Of a stretch of DNA of 64,000 nt, positions 27,755 to 37,715 are shown piece after piece. Positions within the stretch are counted from its first letter, which is position 1; every line of letters begins with the position of its first letter. The notes under the pieces were generated by a model. The model was not told the origin of the DNA and made no database searches. It saw only the letters and a list, made by a program, of their open reading frames with translations. This stretch comes from CAVRUZ01 sp963724495 (lineage in GTDB: Bacteria > Actinomycetota > Actinomycetes > Propionibacteriales > DAIQRJ01): positions 1,240,001 through 1,304,000 of the forward strand of contig CAVRUZ010000002.1 in assembly GCA_963724495.1 (NCBI GenBank). Direction: 5' to 3'. Both the position numbers and the translations under genes were made by a program.

Positions 27755-29005
27755 ATGGCTGACGTCTGTGTCGTCGGCGGCGGACCCGCCGGGATGGCCG
27801 TTGCAGCGAGAGCGGCGAAGAACGGGCACTCGGTGACACTCGTCGACGCGGCAGGCCACCTCGGCGGTCGCCTGCGCACGGAGCTCGAGAGCGGCGAGGT
27901 GGTCGAGACCGGGGCGGCCGACATGCTGCTACCGGCAACGCTGCGCGACCTGTACCGCAAGACCGGCCGACCACTGGAACGCGAACTCAGCCTCACGATG
28001 GTGGAGGGAGACCGGGACCACAGGGAGCTGGCTGGCATCGACCACCTCGCCCTACCCCTGACAGGCCGCGGCGCCCAGCAGGAGGCCATCGCCCAGGCGG
28101 CGGGACAGGATGCGGCTCGACTCTGGACGAGCGCCGTCGATCGGGCCGGTGAGCTGTGGACCGCTCGGCACGGCGACTGGGAGACCCTCCCCCATCCCAC
28201 CCGCGACACCTTCCGCCTCACCAGATCCGAGGCTGGCTCGGTGCTCGCGCCGGTCTTGCGGCAGGCCGCCTCGACCACTGGTGCCACTCGGGCCACCGTC
28301 CCTGGTGTGGTCGGGAGTCGCTCGTATCTCGAACAGGCGTTGGGTATCTGGCGTCCGGAGGGTGGATCCGCTGCCCTCGTTGAGAATCTCGTGGCTCGTC
28401 TCACCTTGCGCGAGGTGAACGTTCAATCAAGTACCCAGGTGACCGGTCTCCTTGCGCGTGCTGACGGCTCTGTCAGTGGTATCCGGACCGCGGCGGGGAA
28501 TCAGCATGCTGACGTGGTCGTTCTGACTGTCGGCGTTCCCGAACTTCGCACGATCCTGGGCCACGCCACGCAGGCGCGTGGGCTCCGGCCGATCAGGTAC
28601 CGGCTGAGGTTCGTACGCGCGGCACCGGTACCGCGCGTCGCCCTGGCCTCGGTGGGTCAGGACAGCGCGCCGACAGCGTTCGAAACCGTGTTCCACCGCC
28701 AGTCAGCAGTGGTCCGCCGGCATGAAGAGAGGGTGGACGGCACCGTTCTGCTCACGGTCCTGCGCTACGGGTCCAGCCATCAGCTCCCACTGGATGCCGG
28801 CTCGACTACAGAGATCTCGCAAGCACCGTTCGCATTCGGTCCTGAGCTGGCGTCGATTCGACGACTGGGCCTGCTCCCCCACATCCACGGCCAGGTGCCT
28901 GGGCTCATGGTGGCTGGACCGTCGACGCACCTGGCCGGGCTGCTCTCCACCGAGCTGTTGTCGGCAGCCATAGCAGCAGAAGCGCTTGGACGGGCCGGGC
29001 GTTAG
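27755..29005 (+). CDS. FAD-dependent oxidoreductase, phytoene desaturase-like
   Basis: 416 residues with the dinucleotide-binding motif VVGGGPAGMAVAARAAKNGH at residue 5 and the second FAD stretch HLGGRLRTELESGEVVETGA. The C-terminus VAGPSTHLAGLLSTELLSAAIAAEA contacts FAD in this superfamily. Related to CrtI/amine-oxidase-type NAD(P)/FAD proteins; the substrate is not predictable. It follows DUF4126 by 36 bp, probably in the same transcript. The middle third (about 28.3-28.7 kb) is less extreme in third-position GC than its neighbours. It converges with metF with a 4-bp overlap. Confidence 0.85.
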   Translation: MADVCVVGGGPAGMAVAARAAKNGHSVTLVDAAGHLGGRLRTELESGEVVETGAADMLLPATLRDLYRKTGRPLERELSLTMVEGDRDHRELAGIDHLALPLTGRGAQQEAIAQAAGQDAARLWTSAVDRAGELWTARHGDWETLPHPTRDTFRLTRSEAGSVLAPVLRQAASTTGATRATVPGVVGSRSYLEQALGIWRPEGGSAALVENLVARLTLREVNVQSSTQVTGLLARADGSVSGIRTAAGNQHADVVVLTVGVPELRTILGHATQARGLRPIRYRLRFVRAAPVPRVALASVGQDSAPTAFETVFHRQSAVVRRHEERVDGTVLLTVLRYGSSHQLPLDAGSTTEISQAPFAFGPELASIRRLGLLPHIHGQVPGLMVAGPSTHLAGLLSTELLSAAIAAEALGRAGR

Positions 29006-29916
29006 TCGGAGGATCGGCTGACCACGTTGGCAAAGATCTCGCGCGTGGCCGCACTGCGGTTGAGCGTGTAGAAGTGCAGCCCGGGTGCTCCACGGTCCAG
29101 CAGGTCGCGACACAAGGTGCTGGCCAGCTCGATACCCATCGCCCGGACGGCGGCCGGATCGTCCTTCACTGGTTCGAAGCCAGCGAGCAATGCGGCCGGC
29201 AACGGCACGCCGGACAGCTCGGCCATCCGGGACACCTGGCGCAGGTTGAGCACCGGCATGATGCCCGGCAGCACCGGCAGTTCCACTCCCAGCCGCTCCA
29301 GCCGGTCGACGAGGGCGAAGTAGGCGTCGGCCTCGAAGAACAGCTGGGTGACGGCGAAGTCGGCACCGGCACGGGCCTTGTCGGCGAGGATGCGCGCATC
29401 GGCGTCGAGGTCGGCGGCCTGCGGGTGCTTGTTCGGGAAGGCGGCGACACCCACGGTGAACCCGCCCAGCGACTTCGCGAGCTCGACCAGCTCGACCGCC
29501 CAGGTGAGGCCTTCCGGATGCGCCACCCACTCGGCCGTCGGGCCGCCGGGCGGGTCACCGCGCAGAGCCAGGATGTGGTTGACACCGGCATCCGCGTACG
29601 AGCCGATCAGCTGGCGCAACTCCGCCCGGCTGTGCCCGACCAGCGTGAGGTGCGCCATCGCGGTCAGCGTGGTCTGCTCGCCGATCCGCCTGGTCACGTC
29701 GATCACCGTGCCCCGGTTCGAGCCGCCGGCCCCGTAGGTGACCGAGACGAAGGTCGGGTGGAGTGCCTCGAGCCGCCGGATCGCCTGCCACAGCTGCGCG
29801 GCACCGGCCTCGTCCTTGGGTGGGAAGAACTCGAACGAGAAGGACCGCTCGCCGCGTTGCAGCCTCTCGGCAACGCTCAGCCCTGGCTCGAGCCTGCTGG
29901 CCACTCCTCGTGCCAC
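29002..29916 (-). CDS. metF: Methylenetetrahydrofolate reductase MetF
   Basis: Reduces 5,10-methylene-THF to 5-methyl-THF for methionine synthesis; FAD-binding TIM barrel. 304 residues, starting with SFEFFPPKDEAG, then FVSVTYGAGGSNRGT, HLTLVGHSRAEL, ILALRGDPPGG and the catalytic-loop region AVTQLFFEADAYF. All family signatures are intact. GTG start with GAGGTG upstream. Divergent from the NmrA-like gene. A metF-like gene next to a prenyl synthase also occurs at Rv2172c-Rv2173 in M. tuberculosis. Confidence 0.95.
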   Translation of the reverse strand: MARGVASRLEPGLSVAERLQRGERSFSFEFFPPKDEAGAAQLWQAIRRLEALHPTFVSVTYGAGGSNRGTVIDVTRRIGEQTTLTAMAHLTLVGHSRAELRQLIGSYADAGVNHILALRGDPPGGPTAEWVAHPEGLTWAVELVELAKSLGGFTVGVAAFPNKHPQAADLDADARILADKARAGADFAVTQLFFEADAYFALVDRLERLGVELPVLPGIMPVLNLRQVSRMAELSGVPLPAALLAGFEPVKDDPAAVRAMGIELASTLCRDLLDRGAPGLHFYTLNRSAATREIFANVVSRSSD

Positions 29917-30014
29917 CGTCGCACCTCTCGTCCTCGCATCACGCGCCGGCCGTCAGCCACGTGCGAGCAGGGTATGCGGAGCCATGCCGGATCAGGACCG
30001 TGGACACTGACGCC

Positions 30015-30869
30015 ATGACAGAGAGCCGGAAACTGCCACCGCTCGCGGTCACGGGCGCGACCGGAGCTGTGGGCGGCCTCGTTGCCCGCGCGCTCGCCGA
30101 GGCGGGTGTCGAGCAACGCCTGCTGGTGCGTACTCCGGCGAAGGCACCCGATCTCGACGGGGCGGTGGTGCTCCCGATGTCGTACTCCGATCGCGACGCC
30201 TCCGAGCGGGCCCTGGCCGGTGTGGAGACGCTGCTCATGGTCTCGGGTTCGGAGAGTGCCGATCGCGTCGATCAGCACTTCACGTTCATCGATGCGGCCG
30301 TGGCCGCCGGTGTGCGCCACATCGTCTACACCTCGTTCGTAGCCGCCGCCGACGACTCGACGTTCACGCTGGGGCGCGATCACTACGCCACCGAGCAGCG
30401 CATCCGGGCGGCGGGGATCACCTACACCTTTCTGCGCGACAACCTCTATCTCCAGTCCGTGACGGACTGGGTCGGCGACGACGGTGTCATCCGTGGGCCG
30501 GCCGGCGGTGGTAGGGCCGCCCTGGTCGCTCGCCAGGACGTGGCCCGCGTGGCTGCCGCCGTCCTGCTCGATCCCGCGTCCCACGCCGCAGTGAGCTACG
30601 ACATCACGGGTCCGGAAGCGCTGTCGCTCGACGAGGTCGCAGCAGCCCTTGCGTCGCACCGTGGCGAACCGATCGTGTTCCACGACGAGACCGTTCCGGA
30701 GGCCTACGCCTCGCGGCAGCGATGGGGAGCTGCGGACTGGCAGGTCGAGGCCTGGGTGAGCACCTATCTGGCCATCGCCCGCGGTGACCTGGCCGCCGTC
30801 AGCGCAGACGTCGAGCGGGTCACCGGGCGGCCGGCCTTGTCGCTGTCCGAGCTCCTCGCGATGGACTGA
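30015..30869 (+). CDS. NmrA-like NAD(P)-binding reductase
   Basis: 284 residues, an atypical short-chain dehydrogenase fold. The cofactor loop VTGATGAVGGLVARAL is near the N-terminus; HIVYTSFVAAADDSTFTLGRDHYATEQ and the TFLRDNLYLQSV segment are characteristic of NmrA/quinone-oxidoreductase-2-like proteins. The frame is open further upstream, but ATG 30015 starts just before the Rossmann strand. Possibly NADPH-dependent quinone reductase or redox sensor; not assigned further. Confidence 0.85.
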   Translation: MTESRKLPPLAVTGATGAVGGLVARALAEAGVEQRLLVRTPAKAPDLDGAVVLPMSYSDRDASERALAGVETLLMVSGSESADRVDQHFTFIDAAVAAGVRHIVYTSFVAAADDSTFTLGRDHYATEQRIRAAGITYTFLRDNLYLQSVTDWVGDDGVIRGPAGGGRAALVARQDVARVAAAVLLDPASHAAVSYDITGPEALSLDEVAAALASHRGEPIVFHDETVPEAYASRQRWGAADWQVEAWVSTYLAIARGDLAAVSADVERVTGRPALSLSELLAMD

Positions 30870-30888
30870 CCAGCGGCAGGTCAGCCGC

Positions 30889-30894
30889 TACCCT
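30889..30894 (+). promoter_or_regulatory. -10 element (TACCCT) for a leaderless prenyl synthase transcript
   Basis: TACCCT is followed by six bases and then the GTG at 30901. No Shine-Dalgarno sequence precedes the start. Confidence 0.55.
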
Positions 30895-30900
30895 CACCGC

Positions 30901-31980
30901 GTGCCGCCCAGCGACCTGCACCGAGCGGTCGACGCGGCGCTTGCTGCCTTCCTGGCCGACCAGCGGCGCGCGCTCGCCGACACCGACGCGGCGCTCGCCG
31001 ACTTCGCCGGTCACCTGGTCGACCTGACGGCCGGTGGCAAGCGCCTCCGCCCCGCCTTCTGCTACGCGGGCTGGCTCGGTGCCGGTGGCGAACCGGCGCT
31101 GGTCACCGAGGCGGATGGCCAGCCGGCTCCGATCGCGCGGGCTGCCTCAGCGCTCGAACTCCTGCAGGCCTCCGCGCTCATCCACGACGACCTCATCGAC
31201 GCCTCGGCCACCCGGCGCGGGCGGCCGGCGGCCCATGTCCGGCTGGCCGACGAGCACCGGCGTGCCGGCTACCCGGGAGATCCGGACCTGTTCGGGGCGA
31301 ACACGGCCATCCTGTTGGGAGATCTCGCGCAAGCGTGGGCCGACGAGGCCCTGCGCTGCTGCGGACTCCCGACCGACCGCGTGCTTGCCGGCCTGCGCTG
31401 CTTCGACGTCATGCGCACAGAGGTGATCACCGGCCAGTACGCCGACGTGCTGGCCGAGGCCGACCCGCAGACGTCGACGGAGCGGGCGATGCTCGTGCTG
31501 AGGTTCAAGTCCGGCCGCTACTCGGTGATGCGGCCGCTGGAGCTCGGGGGCCTGCTCGCCGGAGCATCCGAGCCGCTCCTTGCCGCCTACCGCGCCATCG
31601 GCGATCCGGTTGGTGAGGCCTTCCAGCTCCGCGACGACCTCCTGGGTGTCTTCGGTGATCCAGCGCTGACCGGGAAGCCCGCTGGTGACGACCTGCGGCA
31701 GGGCAAGCGGACCGTCCTGGTCACGCTCGCGCAGCGCGCCACGCGCGGCGACGACCGAGAGACACTCGACGACTGCCTCGGCAATCGGCGTCTGACCGAG
31801 GCTGAGGTCGATGCGGCGCGGATGATCCTGATCGACTGTGGAGCTGTAGCCGAGGTCGAGAGCCTGATCGCCGAGCGGGTGGCCGAAGCGGAGGCCGTGT
31901 TGGCCGCCGCACCGCTGACACCGGCCGGACGCGACTATCTCGCGGGCCTGATCGTGGCGTCGGCCCACCGGAGCGGCTGA
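30901..31980 (+). CDS. Polyprenyl (geranylgeranyl-type) diphosphate synthase
   Basis: Condenses isopentenyl diphosphate with allylic diphosphates. 359 residues with GGKRLRPAFCY, the first aspartate-rich motif DDLID (in LIHDDLIDASATRRGRP) and the second one QLRDDLLGVFGD. GTG 30901 is chosen over an upstream frame that overlaps the previous gene. The start has TACCCT six bases before it and looks leaderless. Product chain length cannot be read reliably. Equivalent in place to idsA2 (Rv2173) of M. tuberculosis. Confidence 0.92.
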   Translation: MPPSDLHRAVDAALAAFLADQRRALADTDAALADFAGHLVDLTAGGKRLRPAFCYAGWLGAGGEPALVTEADGQPAPIARAASALELLQASALIHDDLIDASATRRGRPAAHVRLADEHRRAGYPGDPDLFGANTAILLGDLAQAWADEALRCCGLPTDRVLAGLRCFDVMRTEVITGQYADVLAEADPQTSTERAMLVLRFKSGRYSVMRPLELGGLLAGASEPLLAAYRAIGDPVGEAFQLRDDLLGVFGDPALTGKPAGDDLRQGKRTVLVTLAQRATRGDDRETLDDCLGNRRLTEAEVDAARMILIDCGAVAEVESLIAERVAEAEAVLAAAPLTPAGRDYLAGLIVASAHRSG

Positions 31981-32083
31981 CCGGTTCGTCGCCGTGGGCT
32001 TCCTACACTCGAAATCCAGCTCGGACACCCGGGCTGGTGTTCGGTGCCCTGCGGGCCTTGGATCGACGAGGAGGTGACCGGCC

Positions 32084-34039
32084 GTGACAGGAGTCGACCA
32101 ACTGGTCGGACGCCTGCTCGACGGGCGCTACCGGATCGGTGCGCTGATCGCCCGCGGCGGGATGGCAACGGTGTACGAGGGGGTCGACACCAGGCTGGAC
32201 CGCCCGGTGGCGGTGAAGATCCTCGACTCCGCACTCGCTCGCGACGAGGACTTCGAGCGCCGATTCCAGTCCGAGGCCCGGCACGTGGCCCGGCTGTCGC
32301 ATTCGGGCATCGTGGCCGTCTACGACCAGGGCCGCGACGGCGACGTGCTGTTCCTCGTCATGGAGTACGTCCACGGCCAGACGCTCCGGCACCTGCTGAA
32401 CCACGAGGGCCGGCTCACGGTCGACCGGGCGTTGCGCATCACCGGACAGGTGCTGGCCGCCCTCGCCGCGGCGCACGCGCAGGGCATCGTGCACCGCGAC
32501 ATCAAGCCGGAGAACGTGCTGCTCGACGAGCACGACAGCGTCAAGGTGGCCGACTTCGGGCTGGCCCGGGCCATCGCCGACACCACCCGCACGTCGGCGA
32601 GCGGGCAGGTGCTCGGCACGGTGGCCTACCTGTCGCCCGAGCAGGTGGAGCGCGGCCGGGTCGACGAGCGCAGCGACGTCTACTCGACCGGGATCATGCT
32701 CTTCGAGTTGCTCACCGGGTCGCGGCCGTTCACCGGCGACAACGCCCTGCAGGTGGCCTACCAGCACGTGCACGCCGACGTTCCCGCCCCGTCAACGCTG
32801 GTGTCCTCGATCACGTCGGAGGTGGACGACCTGGTGGCCGGCGCGACCCGGCGCGACCGGCAGGCCCGGTTCGCCAGCGCTCGGAGCTTCAGCGAGCAGC
32901 TGCGCCGCGTCCGCCGAGGTGAGCTCGGACCCGACGACGCACCGACGACGGCCGGCACAACGACCGGCCCCGACGACACCGTCACCGCCGCGCACCCGTT
33001 GGCCGGGGCGGGCGCCACCGGGCCCGCCACCACGGGCGTCCTGTCCACCGGCGAACTGGACCTCGCCCAGGCGTCCTCGGTGTCGACGCCCCCGATGGGA
33101 ACGACAAGACCGCCACCAGGGTCAGAGGTCGCGACGCCGGCTGGGGCACCGGCGAGACGACGGCGACGTTGGCCGATCGTGGCCCTGGTTCTCGTCGTGC
33201 TCGTGGGTGGCGGCGTCGGTGCCTGGTGGTGGTTCGCCGGCCGGTACACCCCGGCGCCGGGCCTGCAGTCGCTGACCGTCGTGGCTGCGCAGGCCGAAGC
33301 AGCCAAGCAGGGTCTCAGCATTCGTGAAGCCGGGCAGGTGTTCTCCGAGACCATGCCGGCAGGGCAGGTCGATCATGCCGACCCTGGCACCGGCGAGCCG
33401 GTGGTCAAGGGCGGGACCATCGACGTGTTCGTCTCGAAGGGTCCGGAGCGATACGACGTACCGGCCCTCCGCGGCAAGCCCGAAGCGTCGGCGCGTTCCG
33501 CCATCACCGGCATACATCTGACCGTGGGGACGATCACCAACGCCTACAGCGAGACCGTGCCCGAGGGCCAGGTGATCTCGTCGGCACCCGCAGCCGGTAC
33601 GTCATTGCCGCCTGGCCGAGCAGTGAACCTCGTTCTCAGTAAGGGCCGCGAACCGATCGACGTTCCGAACGTGGTGGGCAAGTCCGTCGAGACTGCACGC
33701 GCTGCCATCGCCAAGGTGAAGCTCAAGGCCAAGGTGCACGAGGAGTTCTCCAACACCGTCGGCAAGGGCAACGTGATCCGGCAGGCGCCGACCAAGGGCA
33801 CCTTGTTCAAGGATCAGTCGGTCAATCTCGCGGTGAGCAAGGGTCCTGACCTCGTCGTGGTGCCGAGGGTGCGCGGACAGTCGCTCGGGTCGGCGACGGC
33901 CGAACTGGAGGAAGCCGGGTTCCGGATCGCGACGCAGCGGTCCAGCTTCTACTTCGGTGCCCGGCTCGTGATCGGGCAGAGCCCCACGAACGGCCAGATG
34001 GCGCTGCGCGGGAGTGTCGTCACCCTGACGATCGTCTGA
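32084..34039 (+). CDS. pknL: PASTA-domain Ser/Thr protein kinase (PknL-like)
   Basis: Membrane receptor kinase sensing cell-wall fragments. 651 residues: kinase domain about 16-280 (glycine loop IARGGMATVYEG, AVKILD lysine, HRDIKPENVLL, DFGLARA, YLSPEQ), a Thr/Pro-rich linker, a basic stop-transfer and one transmembrane helix about 364-388, then about four PASTA repeats (for example DVPNVVGKSVETARAAI) outside. GTG or ATG start after GAGGAGGTGACC. Downstream of the prenyl synthase and upstream of aroG, as for pknL in mycobacteria. C. glutamicum PknL also has PASTA repeats. Confidence 0.93.
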   Translation: MTGVDQLVGRLLDGRYRIGALIARGGMATVYEGVDTRLDRPVAVKILDSALARDEDFERRFQSEARHVARLSHSGIVAVYDQGRDGDVLFLVMEYVHGQTLRHLLNHEGRLTVDRALRITGQVLAALAAAHAQGIVHRDIKPENVLLDEHDSVKVADFGLARAIADTTRTSASGQVLGTVAYLSPEQVERGRVDERSDVYSTGIMLFELLTGSRPFTGDNALQVAYQHVHADVPAPSTLVSSITSEVDDLVAGATRRDRQARFASARSFSEQLRRVRRGELGPDDAPTTAGTTTGPDDTVTAAHPLAGAGATGPATTGVLSTGELDLAQASSVSTPPMGTTRPPPGSEVATPAGAPARRRRRWPIVALVLVVLVGGGVGAWWWFAGRYTPAPGLQSLTVVAAQAEAAKQGLSIREAGQVFSETMPAGQVDHADPGTGEPVVKGGTIDVFVSKGPERYDVPALRGKPEASARSAITGIHLTVGTITNAYSETVPEGQVISSAPAAGTSLPPGRAVNLVLSKGREPIDVPNVVGKSVETARAAIAKVKLKAKVHEEFSNTVGKGNVIRQAPTKGTLFKDQSVNLAVSKGPDLVVVPRVRGQSLGSATAELEEAGFRIATQRSSFYFGARLVIGQSPTNGQMALRGSVVTLTIV

Positions 34040-34960
34040 GTGGTGGCCACCTCGGCTGATCGCCGCATGCTGCCTGGACCGCAGACCCTCGCCGTGCTCG
34101 GCCTGCTGGCCGTTACCGCCGTCTGGGGCTCGACGTTCGTGATGATCGCCGACATCGTCACCCGCATCGATGTCGCGGATCTCCTCGCCGCACGCTTCTC
34201 GATCGCGGCGCTTCTCCTTCTGCCGTTCGCTCTTCGGGCGATTCGGCGGATGTCGCGACGGACCATCGGCTACGGCGTGCTGCTCGGCTTGGCCTACGGG
34301 ACTGCCCAGTTCCTGCAGACGTACGGACTCGCCCACACATCTCCTGCGCTGTCTGGGTTTCTCACGAGCATGTACGTGGTGCTGACGCCGCTCCTCGCAT
34401 TCGTGATGTTCCGCGTCCCGCTCAGCATCCGGATCGCGATCGCACTCGTGCTCGCGCTCGCCGGTGTCGCGGTACTGACGCTGCAAGGCGGCGGGCTCGC
34501 CATCGGCATCGGCGAGATCCTCACGCTGGCCAGCGCGGCCGTCTACGCCCTGCACATCGTGTGCCTGAGCAGATGGTCGAACCGTGGTGACGTGTTCGGC
34601 CTCACCGCCGTGCAGTTGCTCGTCCTCGGAGCAGTGAGCGTGCTGATGGCGCTCCCTGGTGGGATCGCCCTTCCCGAGAACGGCCGGGATCTGGCCGTCG
34701 TTCTGTACCTGGCGATCGCCGCCGGCGCCGTCGCCGTACTGGTGCAGACCTGGGGGCAGTCACACCTGCCGGCAGCTCGAGCCGCCATCGTCATGTGCAT
34801 GGAGCCGGTGTGGGCAGCCGGCTTCGCGGTCGCGTTCACGGCTCAAGCGCTCACCGCGCGGCTCGTCCTCGGTGGATCGTCGATCCTGGCCGGCATGCTG
34901 GTGGCCGAGGTCAGGCCGCCGTCCGGGGATGAGGATCGCGGGGAACCCTTGCCGCATTGA
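34040..34960 (+). CDS. EamA/DMT-family transporter
   Basis: 306 residues with about ten transmembrane helices and the two-repeat EamA layout: VWGSTFVMI near the start, GTAQFLQTYGLAHTSPALSGFLTSMYVVLTPLLAF in the first repeat, and TWGQSHLPAARAAIVMCMEPVWAA in the second. Probably exports a small metabolite or amino acid. GTG follows the kinase stop directly, with a second GTG three bases on, so it is likely co-transcribed and coupled to the kinase. Confidence 0.88.
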   Translation: MVATSADRRMLPGPQTLAVLGLLAVTAVWGSTFVMIADIVTRIDVADLLAARFSIAALLLLPFALRAIRRMSRRTIGYGVLLGLAYGTAQFLQTYGLAHTSPALSGFLTSMYVVLTPLLAFVMFRVPLSIRIAIALVLALAGVAVLTLQGGGLAIGIGEILTLASAAVYALHIVCLSRWSNRGDVFGLTAVQLLVLGAVSVLMALPGGIALPENGRDLAVVLYLAIAAGAVAVLVQTWGQSHLPAARAAIVMCMEPVWAAGFAVAFTAQALTARLVLGGSSILAGMLVAEVRPPSGDEDRGEPLPH

Positions 34961-34981
34961 GGTTCTGGCCGCGAGCCCAGT

Positions 34982-35917
34982 TCAGAGGTACCGGTCGAGT
35001 GCCGCGGTGAGCTTCGGAATGAACGACCTCCCGAATTCGCCGCCGGCGTCGACGGTGAGGACACCGAGGTAGGCGAACAGCCGCCACAGCTCGCGGCGTT
35101 CGGGGAAGTCGGCCGCGATGGGCTGTACCTCGGCATACGCGCTGAAGGTCGCGTCCGGAACCGGCGTGAAGTAGTCGAGCAGGGCGAGGTCGAACTCGGG
35201 ATGCCCGAAGTACGGCGACGGATCGATCACCACAGCACCGGCCGCCGTGCTCACGAAGTTGTGGTGCTGAGCGTCACCGTGCAGCAGGGACGGCTGCGGC
35301 TCCGGGCCGGCGAGGTCGTCCAGGCGGTCCAGCAGTCGCTCCACGCGGCGCGAGGTGACCTCGTCCACCGAGCCGGCAGCGACGGCCGTTGCCAGCGAGG
35401 GCAGCACCCGCCGTTCGCGATAGAAGTCTGCCCACGTGCCGCCCGGGACCGGCCTGTTGTCCTGCGGCAGCGGGCCGAAGTAGCCGTTCTGGTCGAGCCC
35501 GAAGCGCTCGCCTCGAACCGAATGCACCTGGGCGAGCGTCCGCCCGATCGACTCCCAATCGGCCTGGGTTCGATCTTCCGGCACCCGCTCGACGAGCGCC
35601 TCGAACAGCAGCACGCAGCCTCCGTCCGGAATGTCGACGGACCCGACTCCGACCACCTTCGGAACCCTGACACCGGCCAGCGTGCCGATGAGCGTGAGGT
35701 CCGCGAGCTCTGACAACACCTGTGTCTGCGCACCCGGGCCGCTGGCCAGTTTCGCGAACACGGCAAGGCCTTCCCCGCGCAGGATCATCGCGGGATGCGA
35801 GGACCGGGCGGCCAGATCGGTGGTGTGGTCGATCTGCCACCGCCGGCCGAGGTGCCCACTGACCGCCGTTTCGATCGCGATACGGGCAGCGGGGGTGGTC
35901 AACGGATGGGCGGTCAC
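34982..35917 (-). CDS. Fructosamine kinase-family protein
   Basis: 311 residues of the aminoglycoside/choline kinase fold, closest to fructosamine-3-kinases: LLHGDAQHHNFVSTA as catalytic loop, then VVIDPSPYFGHPEFDLALL with the metal-binding Asp. N-lobe motif FAKLASGPGAQTQVLSELADL. May phosphorylate glycated amines to aid deglycation; substrate not proven. GTG start with no ribosome-binding site; TAGGCT lies six bases upstream, suggesting a leaderless mRNA. Confidence 0.82.
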   Translation of the reverse strand: MTAHPLTTPAARIAIETAVSGHLGRRWQIDHTTDLAARSSHPAMILRGEGLAVFAKLASGPGAQTQVLSELADLTLIGTLAGVRVPKVVGVGSVDIPDGGCVLLFEALVERVPEDRTQADWESIGRTLAQVHSVRGERFGLDQNGYFGPLPQDNRPVPGGTWADFYRERRVLPSLATAVAAGSVDEVTSRRVERLLDRLDDLAGPEPQPSLLHGDAQHHNFVSTAAGAVVIDPSPYFGHPEFDLALLDYFTPVPDATFSAYAEVQPIAADFPERRELWRLFAYLGVLTVDAGGEFGRSFIPKLTAALDRYL

Positions 35918-35923
35918 CGGGTG

Positions 35924-35929
35924 AGCCTA
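35924..35929 (-). promoter_or_regulatory. -10 element (TAGGCT) for a leaderless kinase transcript
   Basis: On the minus strand TAGGCT is followed by CACCCG and then the GTG start at 35917, a six-base gap. Confidence 0.55.
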
Positions 35930-36201
35930 TGGCCGCGCAGGAGTTGTGGCCGTCGACCCTGACCCGTCTGACACCTGGCACGAGGGCACGCCGCTGAAAA
36001 GGTGCCGCTCAATGGCCGTTCCGGCCCGTCGGCGGCCGGAAAGCTGATTGAGAGGCAAGTTTCCGAGATCACGGGGTGATCGGTCGTGCGCACGCCGAGG
36101 CTCCCGTGCCGGATCGTTACCGAATCTCCTTGTGGATAACGACATTCCGGGTCTGGTGCGGCATCCGGGATTGTCGGTGGTCGGCTGGTTGAGTTGCTCG
36201 C

Positions 36202-37691
36202 ATGTCGGCGGTGGTGGAGCCTGGATCACCTGTCCAGGAACGAGATCCTGGACCGGGTCGACGTGCTGCACGCCACCGCCCGCCGCTCCGAGGCCGAAGT
36301 CCTGGTGTTGGCGGTGCAGTTCGCCCTGCTGCATGGCGCGTTCCTCACCGACCTGGTGGGCGGCAAGCCGCTGCCCGGCCGAGAAGGCCTGAAGCAGCTC
36401 GGCGGTGCCGGCACCCCGATGGTGGCCGAGTTCGCACCCGTCCTGCTCGGAGCCCGGCTCGCACTGTCGCCGTATGCCGGTGCCAGCCTGGTCGCCGACG
36501 CCCTCGACCTGCGCTATCGGCTACCCCGGTTGTGGCAACGGGTGCAGAACCTGGAGGTCAAGGCCTCCTATGCCCGCGAGGTCGCGCGCGAGACCCGACA
36601 CCTCCCGACAGGCCCAGGCCGCGTTCGTGGACGAGGCAGGTCGCCGAAGAAGCCGATGGTCGGGTGTCGTGGAGTCGGTTCACCGACCTGATCGACGCCG
36701 CCATCATCACCGCCGACCCCGTCACCGCTGCCCGGCGCGAGCAAGAAGCCGCGACCATGCAGTTCGCGTCGCCCACCCGCACCTCCGAATACGGGATGCG
36801 CGGGTTCTTCCTACGACGCACCCTTCCCCGTCATCGACCGCCTGGAAGCCACCGTCGCCTACCTCGCCCAAGCCCTCTCCGACTTCGGTGACACCGCCAC
36901 GCTGGATGAACGCCGGGTCAAGGCCGTGTTGATCTTGGCCAACCCGACCCAGGCCGTGCAGCTCCTGCGCGCCTACGCGACCTGGCGCAAACGGCAGACG
37001 CCGGAGGCTGACACCACGCAGGTCGAGCAGCCAGGGCCGGCGCCACACCCGCAAGCCACGAGACTCCAAGCCCGACGACGTTTCACCCAGCCGGGCTGGC
37101 CGGTGCGGTACCGGTGCTCTCGTGGTCGACGAAGCTGCGCTGGTCGACGGTGCAGCCGTGGTTGACGACGGCCCGTCATCGACGACGCCGACCTGCTCCC
37201 CACCGTCCGGCTGTTCGTCCACCTCTCACAGGAAACGATCGACAACGACTGCACCGGGTGTCGCCAGAGTCGAAGGCCAACCACCCATCACCGCCCAGTG
37301 GGTCAAACAGCCACCTCGGCGGCTGCCGGATCACCGTCACCCCGGTCATCGACCTCGCCAACCAGATCCCCGTCGACGCCTGGGAAATCCCGCAACGCCA
37401 TCGCCACGCCGTGCACCTCATGACCCGGCCGACACCTTCCCCTTCGCCACCAACACCACCCGCGGCAAACAGATCGACCACACCATCCCCTACGACCGGC
37501 ACGGACCACCCGGCCAATCCCGCATCGGCAACTACGGACCCATGACCGTCTTCCACCACCGCCTCAAGACCCACGGCGGCTGGCACGTCGTCCAACCCTT
37601 CCCCGGCATCTACCTCTGGCGCGACCCCACCCAAACCGCCACCTACCTCGTCGACCACACCGGAACCCGCCGAGTCGGATCGGCCGCCTGA
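36202..37691 (+). pseudogene. DUF222/13E12-repeat HNH endonuclease, broken by about eight frameshifts
   Basis: Pieces of one protein lie in order in changing frames: LSRNEILDRVDVLHATARR (DUF222 start), RYRLPRLWQRVQNLEVKA, VSWSRFTDLIDAAIITADP, VIDRLEATVAYLAQALSD, LLPTVRLFVHLSQETI, ITAQWVKQ, then the HNH-like end QIDHTIPYDRHGPPGQSRIG and GPMTVFHHRLKTHGGW. Each piece reads well between shifts and no extra stops were seen. Eight or nine frame changes in 1.5 kb is far denser than elsewhere in the window. 13E12 proteins are multicopy in actinobacteria and often inactivated. The start near ATG 36202 is approximate. Confidence 0.85.
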
Positions 37692-37715
37692 CTTCTGCGT
37701 CCGAGCCGCGCCCAC

